Notes under the pieces: generated by a model
The model's database searches: none
Told to the model about the DNA's origin: nothing
What the model saw: the letters and a program-made list of their open reading frames with translations, nothing else
Assembly: GCA_963704835.1 (NCBI GenBank)
Contig: CAVPHW010000003.1
Coordinates: 458,860 to 522,859, forward strand
DNA length: 64,000 nt
Direction of reading: 5' to 3'
From: GCA-2746605 sp963704835
GTDB taxonomy: Bacteria > Bacteroidota > Ignavibacteria > Ignavibacteriales > Melioribacteraceae
In this document: positions 37,800 to 47,239 of the stretch, in pieces
Layout of the letters: each line of letters begins with the position of its first letter
Position numbering within the stretch: the first letter of the stretch is position 1
Position numbers and translations under genes: made by a program

Positions 37800-38444
37800 T
37801 TGGAACCACCAAAATATATTGCAATTGAAGGTGTTATTGGAGCAGGAAAAACAACTCTTGCTAAAAAACTATCTGAAAAACTTAATGCGAAATTAGTTCT
37901 TGAAGAATTTGAGAATAATCCATTTCTTGAAAAATTTTATGATGATAGGAAGCGACATGCATTTCAGACTCAGATGTTTTTTCTAATAAATAGATTTAAG
38001 CAGCATGAGCAATTTAATCAAGAGGATCTTTTTACAAATCATATTGTCTCGGACTATATTTTTGATAAAGACCAGATTTTTGCTTATCTAAACCTATCTG
38101 GGGAAGAATTAAAACTCTATGAAAGTATTTTCCCATTGTTAAAGAGAGATTTGAGGCAATTTGATTTAGTGATTTTTTTACAGGCAAGTGTTGATAGATT
38201 AATTTATAATATTAAGAAACGAAGTAGAGCAGTTGAAAAAAACCTTACAAGGACTTATATTAGAGAATTAAGTGAAGCATACAATAATTTTTTCTTTAAA
38301 TATAGCTCAACTCCATTATTAATTGTTAATACAACCGATATCGATTTTGTGAATAATGATGATGACTTTGATGAATTATTTAATCAGGTTTTTAGGAAAG
38401 ATAGAGGTTTTATTGAGTATTTTAATCCTAAAATAAAAGTATAA
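37800..38444 (+). CDS. Deoxynucleoside kinase (dNK family)
   Basis: A 214-residue protein. I chose the TTG at 37800 because GAGGAGAG lies 6 nt before it; a TTG at 37785 would lie inside that site. Walker A is GVIGAGKTTLAKKL near residue 13. A DYIFDKDQIFA segment near residue 90 corresponds to the substrate-binding DRS/ERS region, and KRSRAVEKN near 138 to the basic lid. These enzymes phosphorylate deoxyadenosine or deoxyguanosine. In many Bacteroidota this gene is next to folK, as here. Confidence 0.87.
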   Translation: MEPPKYIAIEGVIGAGKTTLAKKLSEKLNAKLVLEEFENNPFLEKFYDDRKRHAFQTQMFFLINRFKQHEQFNQEDLFTNHIVSDYIFDKDQIFAYLNLSGEELKLYESIFPLLKRDLRQFDLVIFLQASVDRLIYNIKKRSRAVEKNLTRTYIRELSEAYNNFFFKYSSTPLLIVNTTDIDFVNNDDDFDELFNQVFRKDRGFIEYFNPKIKV

Positions 38445-38446
38445 TC

Positions 38447-38656
38447 ATGACTGGTCTTTTTAGAATATTATTATTTATTTTTTTCGGCTATGTTTTAATG
38501 AAAACATTCCGCTATATTTTCTCAATATTTAGTAGTGTTTCTGCTAAGAGAGAGGAGCAGCAGGTATATCAAACTCGTAGTTCATCTAGCAAAATTGATA
38601 AGAAAGATATTGTTGACGCTAAATTTGAAGAAATTAAAGAAGATGATCCATCCTAG
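38447..38656 (+). CDS. Small membrane protein (DUF4834-like)
   Basis: A 69-residue protein starting 2 nt after the kinase stop. One membrane helix (residues 4-20, ILLFIFFGYVLMKT) is followed by a polar, charged C-terminus ending in DAKFEEI. Small proteins of this shape with a conserved D-A-x-F-E-E-I ending occur in Bacteroidota under DUF4834. No function is known. Confidence 0.65.
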   Translation: MTGLFRILLFIFFGYVLMKTFRYIFSIFSSVSAKREEQQVYQTRSSSSKIDKKDIVDAKFEEIKEDDPS

Positions 38657-38804
38657 TGAAACCTCAATTCCTAGGTTTATTATATTTCTTTTTCATTAAA
38701 TAAAAATTCAACTATAGTTCCAATCGAAAATTAAAATTTTATACTCTGGTGGATAGCATAAGAATTACTAACTTTTTACCAAAATGTCGCAAAATCATAT
38801 CTCC

Positions 38805-38812
38805 TAATTTTG
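38805..38812 (+). promoter_or_regulatory. Candidate Bacteroidota-type -7 box (TAnnTTTG) for ppx/gppA
   Basis: TAATTTTG matches the TAnnTTTG consensus of Bacteroidota and lies 36 nt before the start codon. I do not see a good TTTG -33 box, so this is tentative. Confidence 0.3.
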
Positions 38813-38848
38813 TAAATTTATTTTTTTTCAATAAAGAAAAAATCGAGA

Positions 38849-40411
38849 ATGAGTAAAAAAATTGCTGCAATAGATATAGGTACAAATTCATTCCACTTGA
38901 TTGTTGTGAAAGTTTTAGAGAATGGAAATTTTGAAATAATTGACAGGGTAAAGGAAGTAATTCGGTTAAGTGAAAATATCTCAGGTGACATCAAAACAAT
39001 ATCTGAAAATTCGATCTTAAGAGCTATTAATGCCTTACAAAAATTTTCCGGTATTGCAAAATCTCACCAAGCAGAAATTAAAGCCGTTGCTACCAGCGCA
39101 GTAAGAGAATCCAAAAATAAAATAGAATTTCAAAAAAGGGTTTTTGATGAGACCGGAATCAATATTCAGGTTATTAGTGGTGTTGAAGAAGGAAGGCTTA
39201 TTTATTTAGGAATTCAGAATGCTGTTCCAATTTTTAAGCAAAAAACTTTATGCATTGATATTGGTGGTGGGAGTACTGAGTTTGTTATTGGCATCAAAGG
39301 AAAAATCAATTATGCAAATAGTCTTAAGCTTGGTGCAGTTAGATTAACTCAGCAATTTTTCCCGGATTATGTTGTTACTAAATCTCGTATTGCAGAATGT
39401 AAAAAATGGGTCGAAGGTGTTTTAAATCCTCTCAAGAGATCAATTGATATAAAAGATATTTCCTCAGTTGTCGGCTCATCAGGAACAATAATGGCAGCCG
39501 GATTAATGATTAGGTACATGCGAGAAAAGAATTCATCATTTACTATTTTAAACAACTACAAATTCACTTACGAAGATTTATTAAAAGTTCAAAAAAAAGT
39601 GCTAAGTGGAAAAACTAATAAAGATAGAGAAAAAATTAAAGGACTAGATGAAAAAAGATCAGATATTATTCCAGCTGGTATAATATTACTAACCACGATA
39701 TTTGAGCAATTTGGAATTAAGGAAATGCTAGTTTCGGGTTACGCTCTTCGGGAAGGTATTATTTTTAATTCAATTAAAACTGAGCTTAACATTAGCCCAA
39801 GTTTAAATTCTCCAGATTTACGAAGCGAAAGTATCAAGAAACTTGCTCAATCTTGTAATTATGATTTTAAGCATTGTCAACATGTTGCAAAATTATCCAA
39901 AATACTTTTTTCTAAATTAGCTGAGCTCCACAAACTACCTTATAATTTTGTTGAATATTTAACAGCCGCAGCTCTTTTACATGATATCGGTTTTCACATC
40001 GCTCACTCAAAACATCATAAGCATTCGCAGTATATTATTGTAAATAGCGAACTTTTAGGATTTAATGAAAACGAAATTAGAACAATTGCATGTATTGCCA
40101 GGTATCACAGAAAAAGTCATCCTAAAAATTCACATTATGAATTTATGTTGCTTCCGGATGAACTGAAAATTGCGGTTCAAAAATTATCGGCAATTTTAAG
40201 AATTGCTGACTCCTTTGATAGGACACACAAATCATTGATAAAGGAGATTGATGTGAAAATCACCACAAAAACTATGAATTTAATTTTAAAAAATTCACCA
40301 GCAGAAATTGAAATAGAACTTTGGAATTTTGAAAGAAGAAAGCATTTATTTGAAGAAATTTTTAATAAAAGGCTAATTGTAGAATCGAATAATAATAAAA
40401 ATTCTTTATGA
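38849..40411 (+). CDS. Exopolyphosphatase / guanosine pentaphosphate phosphatase (Ppx/GppA)
   Basis: A 520-residue protein. The ASKHA phosphatase domain has AAIDIGTNSFHLIVV (residues 5-19), EEGRLIYLG, CIDIGGGSTEFVIG near 135 and VGSSGTIMA near 205. A C-terminal HD domain (about residues 330-510) has LLHDIGFHIAHSKHHKHS. It removes phosphate from polyphosphate or pppGpp. Length and domain order match the long Ppx/GppA form. It stands alone, with 146 nt before asnS. Confidence 0.9.
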   Translation: MSKKIAAIDIGTNSFHLIVVKVLENGNFEIIDRVKEVIRLSENISGDIKTISENSILRAINALQKFSGIAKSHQAEIKAVATSAVRESKNKIEFQKRVFDETGINIQVISGVEEGRLIYLGIQNAVPIFKQKTLCIDIGGGSTEFVIGIKGKINYANSLKLGAVRLTQQFFPDYVVTKSRIAECKKWVEGVLNPLKRSIDIKDISSVVGSSGTIMAAGLMIRYMREKNSSFTILNNYKFTYEDLLKVQKKVLSGKTNKDREKIKGLDEKRSDIIPAGIILLTTIFEQFGIKEMLVSGYALREGIIFNSIKTELNISPSLNSPDLRSESIKKLAQSCNYDFKHCQHVAKLSKILFSKLAELHKLPYNFVEYLTAAALLHDIGFHIAHSKHHKHSQYIIVNSELLGFNENEIRTIACIARYHRKSHPKNSHYEFMLLPDELKIAVQKLSAILRIADSFDRTHKSLIKEIDVKITTKTMNLILKNSPAEIEIELWNFERRKHLFEEIFNKRLIVESNNNKNSL

Positions 40412-40558
40412 AACTTAATCTAAAAGGTAGTATTTTTCTTTTTAATATTTCTATATATCTTCAATATTAAGCTAAGTTTCATAAAAAAAAATCGTTAGAA
40501 TAATTATAGAAGATTTTAATTAGTAATTTTTTATTCTCAAATATATTATGGTATTGTA

Positions 40559-41857
40559 ATGATTACACACGTGTACATTAAGGATTTATCAAAGCATGTT
40601 GGTGAAACAGTAACACTTAAAGGTTGGTTGTTTAATAAAAGATCGAGCGGTAAAGTAAAATTTTTAATTTTAAGAGATGGCTCAGGCTATTTGCAATGTA
40701 TCGTTTTCAAGGGGAATGTTTCGGAAGAAGTTTTCGAACTAGGTGAATCACTTTCTCAAGAATCATCTTTTGAAATTACCGGAAAAGTTAAAGAAGAACC
40801 TAGAGCAGTTGGAGGTTATGAATTAGACGCAACTGATATTAAACTTATTGGGGAATCAGTTGATTATCCTATTACCCCAAAGGAGCATGGCACAGAATTT
40901 TTAATTGATCACAGACACTTATGGATAAGATCAAAAAAACAAGCGGCTATTCTTAAAGTTAGACACAGAATAGTTAAAGCAATTAGAGACTTTTTTGATA
41001 ACAAGGATTTTACACTTTTCGATCCTCCAATTATTACTCCAAATGCATCTGAAGGTACTTCTACACTTTTTGAGATGGAATATTTTGATTTAGGAAAAGC
41101 TTATTTAACACAATCGGGACAACTATACGCCGAAGCAGGAGCTTTAGCGCTTGGAAGGGTTTATACATTTGGACCAACATTCAGAGCAGAGAAATCTAAA
41201 ACAAGAAGGCATTTAACTGAATTTTGGATGGTTGAACCCGAAATGGCATTCTATGATTTAGATGATGATATGGATTTAGCTGAAGAATTTTTGGAGTATA
41301 TTGTTCAAACAGTCCTAGCCGATTGTAAAGAAGAATTGGCAATTTTAGAAAGAGATACGTCAAAACTAGAGAAAGTAGTTAAACCATTTCCAAGAATATC
41401 TTATACAGAGGCGGTCGAGATATTGAAATCAAAGGGAAAAGATTTTACTTGGGGGGACGATTTTGGAGCTCCCGATGAAACCTTGATCTCAGAAGAATTC
41501 GATAGACCGGTAATGGTTCATAGATATCCATCAGAAATTAAAGCATTTTATATGAAGCGAGATCCAGAAAATCCTAAAGTAGCCTTAGCTGTTGATGTTC
41601 TTGCTCCAGAAGGTTATGGAGAAATAATTGGTGGAAGCCAAAGAGAAGATAATTTGGATTTTCTTTTAAAAAGAATAAATGAGCACAAATTGCCCCAGCA
41701 TTATTTTGAGTGGTATTTGGATTTAAGACGATTTGGATCTGTACCACATGCAGGGTTTGGTTTGGGCTTAGAAAGAACAGTTAGTTGGATATGTGGAATT
41801 GAACATTTGCGGGAGTCTATTCCTTTTCCACGAATGATATATAGAAATACTCCCTAA
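40559..41857 (+). CDS. asnS: Asparaginyl-tRNA synthetase
   Basis: A 432-residue class IIb synthetase. The N-terminal OB-fold anticodon domain covers about residues 1-105. Motif 2 is FGPTFRAEKSKTRRHLTEFW and motif 3 is GLGLERTVSWICGIEHLRE. The preference for Asn over Asp is inferred from the compact length and from ENLDFLLKRINEHKLP near the C-terminus, as in AsnRS; AspRS would have the bacterial GAD insertion, which is absent. Archaeal-type AspRS is a remote alternative. Confidence 0.9.
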   Translation: MITHVYIKDLSKHVGETVTLKGWLFNKRSSGKVKFLILRDGSGYLQCIVFKGNVSEEVFELGESLSQESSFEITGKVKEEPRAVGGYELDATDIKLIGESVDYPITPKEHGTEFLIDHRHLWIRSKKQAAILKVRHRIVKAIRDFFDNKDFTLFDPPIITPNASEGTSTLFEMEYFDLGKAYLTQSGQLYAEAGALALGRVYTFGPTFRAEKSKTRRHLTEFWMVEPEMAFYDLDDDMDLAEEFLEYIVQTVLADCKEELAILERDTSKLEKVVKPFPRISYTEAVEILKSKGKDFTWGDDFGAPDETLISEEFDRPVMVHRYPSEIKAFYMKRDPENPKVALAVDVLAPEGYGEIIGGSQREDNLDFLLKRINEHKLPQHYFEWYLDLRRFGSVPHAGFGLGLERTVSWICGIEHLRESIPFPRMIYRNTP

Positions 41858-41877
41858 TTAGAAAAAGAGCAATAACT

Positions 41878-43236
41878 ATGAAAAAAATTGTTTTGTTTAT
41901 GTTGTTTTGTTTGATGCAATCAAATTTATTTGCATCTGGGTCAACTCATCAGTTGCCTGAAACTTATATGGTGATTCCTTTTGTAGTGCTTTTGTTAATG
42001 ATTGCAACAGGGCCATTGTTTTATCACCATTTTTGGGAACATCACTATCCTAAAGTGGCAATATTTTTGGGCTTAATAACCATATCATACTACATTTTAA
42101 TACTTGGTGATACCATTAGCCTTTTACACACTCTGGCAGAATATTTAGCTTTTATTGCATTACTGGCTTCACTATTTGTTGCCTCTGGGGGAATACTAAT
42201 TAAGGTTGATAAAAAATCTACACCAATGTTAAATGTTATAATACTTTTTATTGGGGCTTTATTATCTAACCTGATAGGTACAACTGGTGCTTCAATGCTT
42301 TTAATAAGACCGTTTATTAAAATTAATAGAAAGAGAATAAAAGTTTACCAGCTCGTGTTTTTTATTTTTATTGTGAGTAATATCGGTGGTGCACTTACTC
42401 CTATCGGTGATCCTCCTTTATTTTTAGGCTTTTTAAGAGGAGTTGATTTTTTCTGGTTCTTTGGACATATATGGTATATTTGGCTACCTACTATTTTGAT
42501 TTTATTAGCCATATTCTATTTTATAGATTCTAGAAATAAACTGGATGATGATACGAGTTATTCCGGTAAAATTGAATTCAAAGGATTAAAAAATGTATGG
42601 TTTCTTGTTATTATTCTAATCTCGGTTTTTATCGATCCAGCGATTATGCCATGGGTTCCAAGTTTAGCTCCTTTACCTTTTGGTATTAGAGAAATTATTA
42701 TGTTCAGCGTTGTTTACTTTTCCTATAAGAGTGCGGATGAAGAAGTCTTAAAAGCCAATGAGTTTGATTTTGAACCGATTAAAGAGGTCGCTTATTTATT
42801 TATCGGAATATTTGCTACAATGATTCCAGCACTTCAGCTCATTGCTCATGAAGCCCAAGTTTTAGGTGATAAATTAAATGCTGGGGTATTTTACTGGTCA
42901 ACTGGAATATTATCCGGATTTTTAGATAATGCTCCAACTTTCCTTAATTTCCTTAGTGCGGCAATGGGGAAATTCGGCTTGGATGTTAATAGTTCAGTAG
43001 ATGTTCACAATTTATCTCTTGAGCATCCAATTTATTTAGCAGCTATATCAGTTGCAGCAGTATTTTTTGGCGCAATGACTTACATTGGTAATGGACCCAA
43101 TTTTATGGTTAAATCTATTTGTGAAAGATCTGGTATACAAATGCCAAGCTTCTTTGCATATATGATTAAATATTCAATTCCAATTCTAATACCAGTGTTT
43201 TTTATTGTTTGGTTAGTATTTTTTAATGGAGGATAA
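41878..43236 (+). CDS. NhaD-type sodium:proton antiporter
   Basis: A 452-residue protein with about 12 membrane helices, of the ion-transporter superfamily that includes NhaD. Key motifs are IGTTGASMLLIRPFI near residue 128, GGALTPIGDPPLFLGFL near 170 and SGFLDNAPTFLNF near 345, the paired conserved half-helix sites. It exchanges Na+ or Li+ for H+ across the inner membrane. Arsenite (ArsB) or citrate transport is possible but the GDPPLFLGFL-DNAPTFL pair is typical of NhaD. Confidence 0.85.
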   Translation: MKKIVLFMLFCLMQSNLFASGSTHQLPETYMVIPFVVLLLMIATGPLFYHHFWEHHYPKVAIFLGLITISYYILILGDTISLLHTLAEYLAFIALLASLFVASGGILIKVDKKSTPMLNVIILFIGALLSNLIGTTGASMLLIRPFIKINRKRIKVYQLVFFIFIVSNIGGALTPIGDPPLFLGFLRGVDFFWFFGHIWYIWLPTILILLAIFYFIDSRNKLDDDTSYSGKIEFKGLKNVWFLVIILISVFIDPAIMPWVPSLAPLPFGIREIIMFSVVYFSYKSADEEVLKANEFDFEPIKEVAYLFIGIFATMIPALQLIAHEAQVLGDKLNAGVFYWSTGILSGFLDNAPTFLNFLSAAMGKFGLDVNSSVDVHNLSLEHPIYLAAISVAAVFFGAMTYIGNGPNFMVKSICERSGIQMPSFFAYMIKYSIPILIPVFFIVWLVFFNGG

Positions 43237-43237
43237 A

Positions 43238-43603
43238 GTGAGTACAATTGACAAAGTATTAAAAGAACAAAAACACGGATTATATTATGGTTCAAGAATA
43301 TTACTACCTTTTGTAGCAGATATCCTTAAGGCTGTAATAGATGATGAAATTATTACAGATTTTAGCCCGGTTTCTGAGGGTGCTTATTACGAGAAATATG
43401 ATGACTTCACAGAAATATATTTTTTTGATCATGTTGATATCTTAAAAGATGTCTCTAAATATGAAACAATTAAGCTGGTACTTGTGGAAGAAGGAGAAGA
43501 TATTTTTGATTTTGATAAACATAGAAAAATTTCTTTGAACCCAATTGGTGACCATAAGTTAGAATTAAAAGAATTAGGTGACGATATTATTTTTATAGAC
43601 TAA
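43238..43603 (+). CDS. Hypothetical protein
   Basis: A 121-residue acidic protein from a GTG at 43238, one base after the antiporter stop; GGAGG at 43228-43232 (inside the antiporter's end) supports this start over the ATG at 43226. I do not recognise a family. It has mixed alpha/beta character, no membrane helix, and many Asp, Glu and aromatic residues in the second half. Its tight spacing between the antiporter and nnrDE suggests co-transcription only. Confidence 0.65.
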   Translation: MSTIDKVLKEQKHGLYYGSRILLPFVADILKAVIDDEIITDFSPVSEGAYYEKYDDFTEIYFFDHVDILKDVSKYETIKLVLVEEGEDIFDFDKHRKISLNPIGDHKLELKELGDDIIFID

Positions 43604-43617
43604 TATGAAAAATCAAA

Positions 43618-45183
43618 ATGATTCCACTTTTTAGAGCTAAACAAATTAAAGCTGCTGATAAATTTGCAATAGAAAACTATTCTATTCCAAGTATTCTATT
43701 AATGGAAAATGCAGCCGAAAGTATTACAAATGAAATTTTCAAAGAGTTTCAGTACATCAATAAATCGGATTGCTTTGGGATAGTTTGTGGAAAAGGGAAT
43801 AATGGTGGTGATGGATTTGCTCTCGCCCGGAAATTAGCTACTGAAAATTATTATGTAAATGTTCTTTTATTAATTAGTGAAAATACGCTAAGCGGGGATG
43901 CGAAAATTAATTTTGAGTCATTAAAAGGAATTCAAAAAGATTATAAAAACCTCAAAATAAAATCTTTTAAAAAATATAGTGATTTAGCATTTATTAAAAA
44001 CAGTGATTTTATTGTTGATGCAATTCTAGGAACAGGTTTTAGTGGTGTTTTAGATGATACAATTGCAAAGATAATTGTTGAGCTAAATAAAATGTCAGGA
44101 ATTAAAATTGCCATAGATTGTCCTACTGGCTTGAATCTTGAAACTGGTTATGGGGAACTTATCTTTAATTCTGATTTGACAATTACTTTGGCAGAGTTGA
44201 AGACAGGCTTATTTTATGAATCAGGAAGTCATTGCTCTGGGAAAGTTGTTAAAGGATCAATTGGTATTGGTGAGAGTTACTTTGATAAACTTAATGTTAT
44301 TGAATATTTAGTTGAACCTGAAGATGCTTTTGAAGGTTTGCCAGTAAAAAGAATTGATATTAATAAATACTCTGGTGGGAAAGTTTTTGTTATAGCTGGT
44401 TCTGGGAAAATGCCCGGTGCTGCAATTTTTTCAATGAATGCTGCAATGAATTCTGGGACTGGCGCTGGTTTTCTAGCATTTCCCAATTCTCTTAAAATAC
44501 TCGCTAGTTCACAAATGGATTCTGCCATAGTCTTATCTTATGATGATGAAGACTATGAGCATCTTAGAACAAAAAATATTGAAGAATTAAATTCTAAAAT
44601 TAAATGGGCAGATTCAATATTGATTGGTCCCGGCTTGGGTCGTGATTTAGAAACTCAGAAAGCAGTAATTGAAATTTTAACAACCAATAGAAGCAAGAAG
44701 TTTATTATTGATGCAGATGCAATTTTTGCATTGAGAGACAAAAAATATAAAAAATTAAATTTAATCAATTCAGTTTTTACGCCACATCATGGAGAATTTT
44801 CCGATTTAATAGGAATTGAATTAGCAGACCTAAAAAAGAATCTTTTGGTGTATGGAAGAAAATTTGTTAATGAAACTCAATCTTATTTAGTGCTTAAAGG
44901 TGCTCCAACGATATTATTTAGTCCAAATGGAGAAGTATTTATAAATAGTACTGGAAACCCAGGTTTAGCAAAATTTGGAAGTGGTGATGTTTTGGGCGGA
45001 ATCATTTCATCTTTTATTGCTCAATCAAGTGAGATAGAGGATTCAATAATTTCAGCTGTTTACTTACACGGATTAACAGCGGATTTGATTTTTGAAGAAG
45101 AATCAGAATTTGGAATTACTCCAAACAAATTAATTAATCATTTCCCTAATACCATCAAATTTTTGAGAAATTCTATTGTATAA
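43618..45183 (+). CDS. nnrDE: Bifunctional NAD(P)HX epimerase and dehydratase
   Basis: A 521-residue fusion. The N-terminal YjeF_N epimerase domain (about 1-210) has GIVCGKGNNGGDGFALAR and IDCPTGLNLETG. The C-terminal carbohydrate-kinase-like domain (about 230-515) has VIAGSGKMPGAAIF, GPGLGRD, DADAIFAL, TPHHGEF and GSGDVLGGIISSF. The pair repairs hydrated NADH and NADPH, using ADP or ATP in the dehydratase. Both domains are complete. It overlaps the VanZ gene by 8 nt. Confidence 0.93.
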   Translation: MIPLFRAKQIKAADKFAIENYSIPSILLMENAAESITNEIFKEFQYINKSDCFGIVCGKGNNGGDGFALARKLATENYYVNVLLLISENTLSGDAKINFESLKGIQKDYKNLKIKSFKKYSDLAFIKNSDFIVDAILGTGFSGVLDDTIAKIIVELNKMSGIKIAIDCPTGLNLETGYGELIFNSDLTITLAELKTGLFYESGSHCSGKVVKGSIGIGESYFDKLNVIEYLVEPEDAFEGLPVKRIDINKYSGGKVFVIAGSGKMPGAAIFSMNAAMNSGTGAGFLAFPNSLKILASSQMDSAIVLSYDDEDYEHLRTKNIEELNSKIKWADSILIGPGLGRDLETQKAVIEILTTNRSKKFIIDADAIFALRDKKYKKLNLINSVFTPHHGEFSDLIGIELADLKKNLLVYGRKFVNETQSYLVLKGAPTILFSPNGEVFINSTGNPGLAKFGSGDVLGGIISSFIAQSSEIEDSIISAVYLHGLTADLIFEEESEFGITPNKLINHFPNTIKFLRNSIV

Positions 45184-45595
45184 CTACCTCAAAGAAAACA
45201 GAACCAAAGTTTTATTAGTTCCTTTAATTATATATTGGATTGTGCTATTTATAGCAACATCATTGCCTTCCACGCATTTTGTGGATGTTTTTGAAATATC
45301 TGACAAAATTAAACATTTTGGTGCATATTTTATTTTATCGGCTCTTCTTGGGTTAAATTTGCACTTTCAAGAAAAATGGAAAAGTATTGTACCTCATTTT
45401 TTAAGTTATACTTTTATTCTTTGCACAATTTACGGGTTACTTGACGAGATCCATCAAATTTTTGTCCCAAATAGGTCAGCTGAATTTTTAGATTGGGTTG
45501 CAGACGTACTTGGTACACTTCTGGGCGTGATTGTTGTAAAAATTATTATTAAAAACTTGAAACAAAAACATGTTTCCATTGAAACAAATTCGTAA
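45176..45595 (+). CDS. VanZ-like family membrane protein
   Basis: A 139-residue protein with four membrane helices from a TTG start inside the nnrDE stop. The VanZ features are DKIKHFGAYFILSALLGLN near residue 42 and LLDEIHQIFVPNRSAEFLDW near 87, where the Asp-Glu-x-x-Gln and D-W residues are invariant. The function of this domain is unknown apart from links to teicoplanin resistance in Gram-positives; in this setting it is simply a small envelope protein. Confidence 0.85.
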   Translation: MYNYLKENRTKVLLVPLIIYWIVLFIATSLPSTHFVDVFEISDKIKHFGAYFILSALLGLNLHFQEKWKSIVPHFLSYTFILCTIYGLLDEIHQIFVPNRSAEFLDWVADVLGTLLGVIVVKIIIKNLKQKHVSIETNS

Positions 45596-45698
45596 AAATT
45601 ATTGTATAAAAATTAGATCTATATTTGACAATAATTGATTGTTTTTTTATGTTACTACTCAATTAAATGTTATACTTTCTTTTATTAGGAGGAAAGCA

Positions 45699-46349
45699 GT
45701 GGCTTTACCAAAAAATCCAAAAGTCGATATAAAATTAAAGTACAGAAAGTTTTTTGAGCTAAGCTTAATCGCGGCTCTATTACTTTTAATTCTTGCCTTC
45801 AAGTTTTTCCCCGATGTTAAGGGAAGTACATTAGCAACTGAAGCTCCACAAGAATTGGTTAAAATGGAAGATGTGGATATTACGAAGCAAGAAACTGCTC
45901 CACCTCCACCTCCTAAACCCCCAATCCCAATTGAAGCTCCGTCAGATAATGAGCTTGAAGATATAGAAATTGAGGATACCGAAATTGATATTAATGAAGA
46001 AGTGGCCGCACCTCCTCCACCTGTAGTTGAAGAGGAAGAAGTTGCGGTAGAATTTTTCGTTGCTGTGGAAGAAATGCCGGATCCAATTGGTGGAATTGCT
46101 GGAATTCAACAAAAAATAGTTTATCCGGAAATTGCTAAAAGAGCTGGAGTGCAAGGTAGAGTATACATAAAAGCATTTGTTGATGAATCAGGAGTTGTTA
46201 AGAAAGCAGAAGTTATTAAAGGTATTGGTGCCGGATGTGATGAAGCAGCTGTTGCCGCAGTTTTAAAGACGAAGTTTAAACCTGGAAAGCAAAGAGGTAA
46301 ACCTGTTAGAGTACAGGTTTCAATCCCAATTCTCTTCAAATTGAATTAA
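45699..46349 (+). CDS. tonB: Energy transducer TonB
   Basis: A 216-residue protein from the GTG at 45699, with AGGAGG 7 nt upstream; the longer frame from 45639 has no such site. A membrane anchor lies at residues about 14-36 (LIAALLLLILAF). A proline-rich linker (APPPPPKPPIP, then AAPPPPVVEEEE) spans the periplasm. The C-terminal TonB domain contains YPEIAKRAGVQGRVYIKAFV. It passes proton-motive energy from ExbB/ExbD to outer-membrane transporters. exbB and exbD are not adjacent. Confidence 0.94.
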   Translation: MALPKNPKVDIKLKYRKFFELSLIAALLLLILAFKFFPDVKGSTLATEAPQELVKMEDVDITKQETAPPPPPKPPIPIEAPSDNELEDIEIEDTEIDINEEVAAPPPPVVEEEEVAVEFFVAVEEMPDPIGGIAGIQQKIVYPEIAKRAGVQGRVYIKAFVDESGVVKKAEVIKGIGAGCDEAAVAAVLKTKFKPGKQRGKPVRVQVSIPILFKLN

Positions 46350-46354
46350 AATTT

Positions 46355-46379
46355 AAAGCGTCTTTCGAGACGCTTTTTT
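46355..46379 (+). terminator. Rho-independent terminator after tonB
   Basis: A 9-bp stem, AAAGCGTCT with AGACGCTTT, a TTCG tetraloop and a T-run, 5 nt after the stop. Confidence 0.92.
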
Positions 46380-46414
46380 GTTTTAAATTTATATTAACCT
46401 ACAATTAAATTTCC

Positions 46415-46422
46415 TATCTTTG
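46415..46422 (+). promoter_or_regulatory. Candidate -7 box (TATCTTTG) for the ABC ATPase gene
   Basis: An exact TAnnTTTG match, 17 nt before the ATG, directly after the tonB terminator. This gives a short leader. A -33 TTTG is not clear. Confidence 0.4.
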
Positions 46423-46438
46423 CAAATATTATTTTTTT

Positions 46439-47236
46439 ATGAATATTATTAATCTAAAAAATATTGCGTTTAGATATGATGTAAGTCAAAAACCCAAATC
46501 ATTCTCTATCAGCGATTTAAATCTTGAAATTGATTCTTCAGATTTTATTTCTATTATGGGGCCTAATGGTTCTGGGAAATCAACTCTTTTAAAATTAATT
46601 GCTAATTTAATAGAACCAGATTCTGGCGAAATTACTCTTGAAGAGAATAAATATTCTTCAATTGAGAGAAAAATATTTGCCCAAAGGATATCATTTGTTC
46701 CACAGATAAGTAATATTATATTTCCTTACTCAGTTTATGAAATAGTTATGATGGGGCGAACTCCTCGATTAAATTTTTATGGTTTTGAGAATGCAAAAGA
46801 TCATAAAAGAGTTGCGGAAGTTCTCAAATTATTAGAGATAGATCATTTAAAAAATAAAGGGATAAATGAGGTCTCCGGTGGTGAAGCACAAAGGGCGTTA
46901 ATAGCCAGAGCCTTGGTTCAGGACCCCAGAATAATGCTGTTAGATGAACCTAATACTCATTTAGATATAAAGCATCAATTGAACATATTTAACTTGCTTA
47001 AAAAGCTTAATACTGAGTTTGGATTAACAGTGATACTGATTTCACACGATATAAATTTGTCTGCATATTTTAGTAACAGAATTATCCTTATGAAAAATGG
47101 TTCAATTCATTTTGATTCCAAACCGGAAGATGTTCTTACAGAAAAGAATATTAAATTAATTTTCAATGTTGAATCGAAAATTTATAATGGGAATTCAAAA
47201 GAAAATATTTTTGTTAAAATAAATCCTAGTGTTTGA
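46439..47236 (+). CDS. ABC transporter ATP-binding protein, iron/siderophore type
   Basis: A 265-residue ATPase with Walker A GPNGSGKSTLLKLI near residue 41, Q-loop VPQISNI near 88, signature EVSGGEAQRALIARAL near 143, Walker B IMLLDEPNTHLDI and switch His in ISHDINLSAYF. The LDEPNTHLDIKHQ sequence is characteristic of the FecE/FepC/BtuD group that serves iron-complex and cobalamin importers. No permease or binding protein is encoded next to it, so it may serve a permease elsewhere. It starts just after the tonB terminator. Confidence 0.87.
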   Translation: MNIINLKNIAFRYDVSQKPKSFSISDLNLEIDSSDFISIMGPNGSGKSTLLKLIANLIEPDSGEITLEENKYSSIERKIFAQRISFVPQISNIIFPYSVYEIVMMGRTPRLNFYGFENAKDHKRVAEVLKLLEIDHLKNKGINEVSGGEAQRALIARALVQDPRIMLLDEPNTHLDIKHQLNIFNLLKKLNTEFGLTVILISHDINLSAYFSNRIILMKNGSIHFDSKPEDVLTEKNIKLIFNVESKIYNGNSKENIFVKINPSV

Positions 47237-47239
47237 TAA

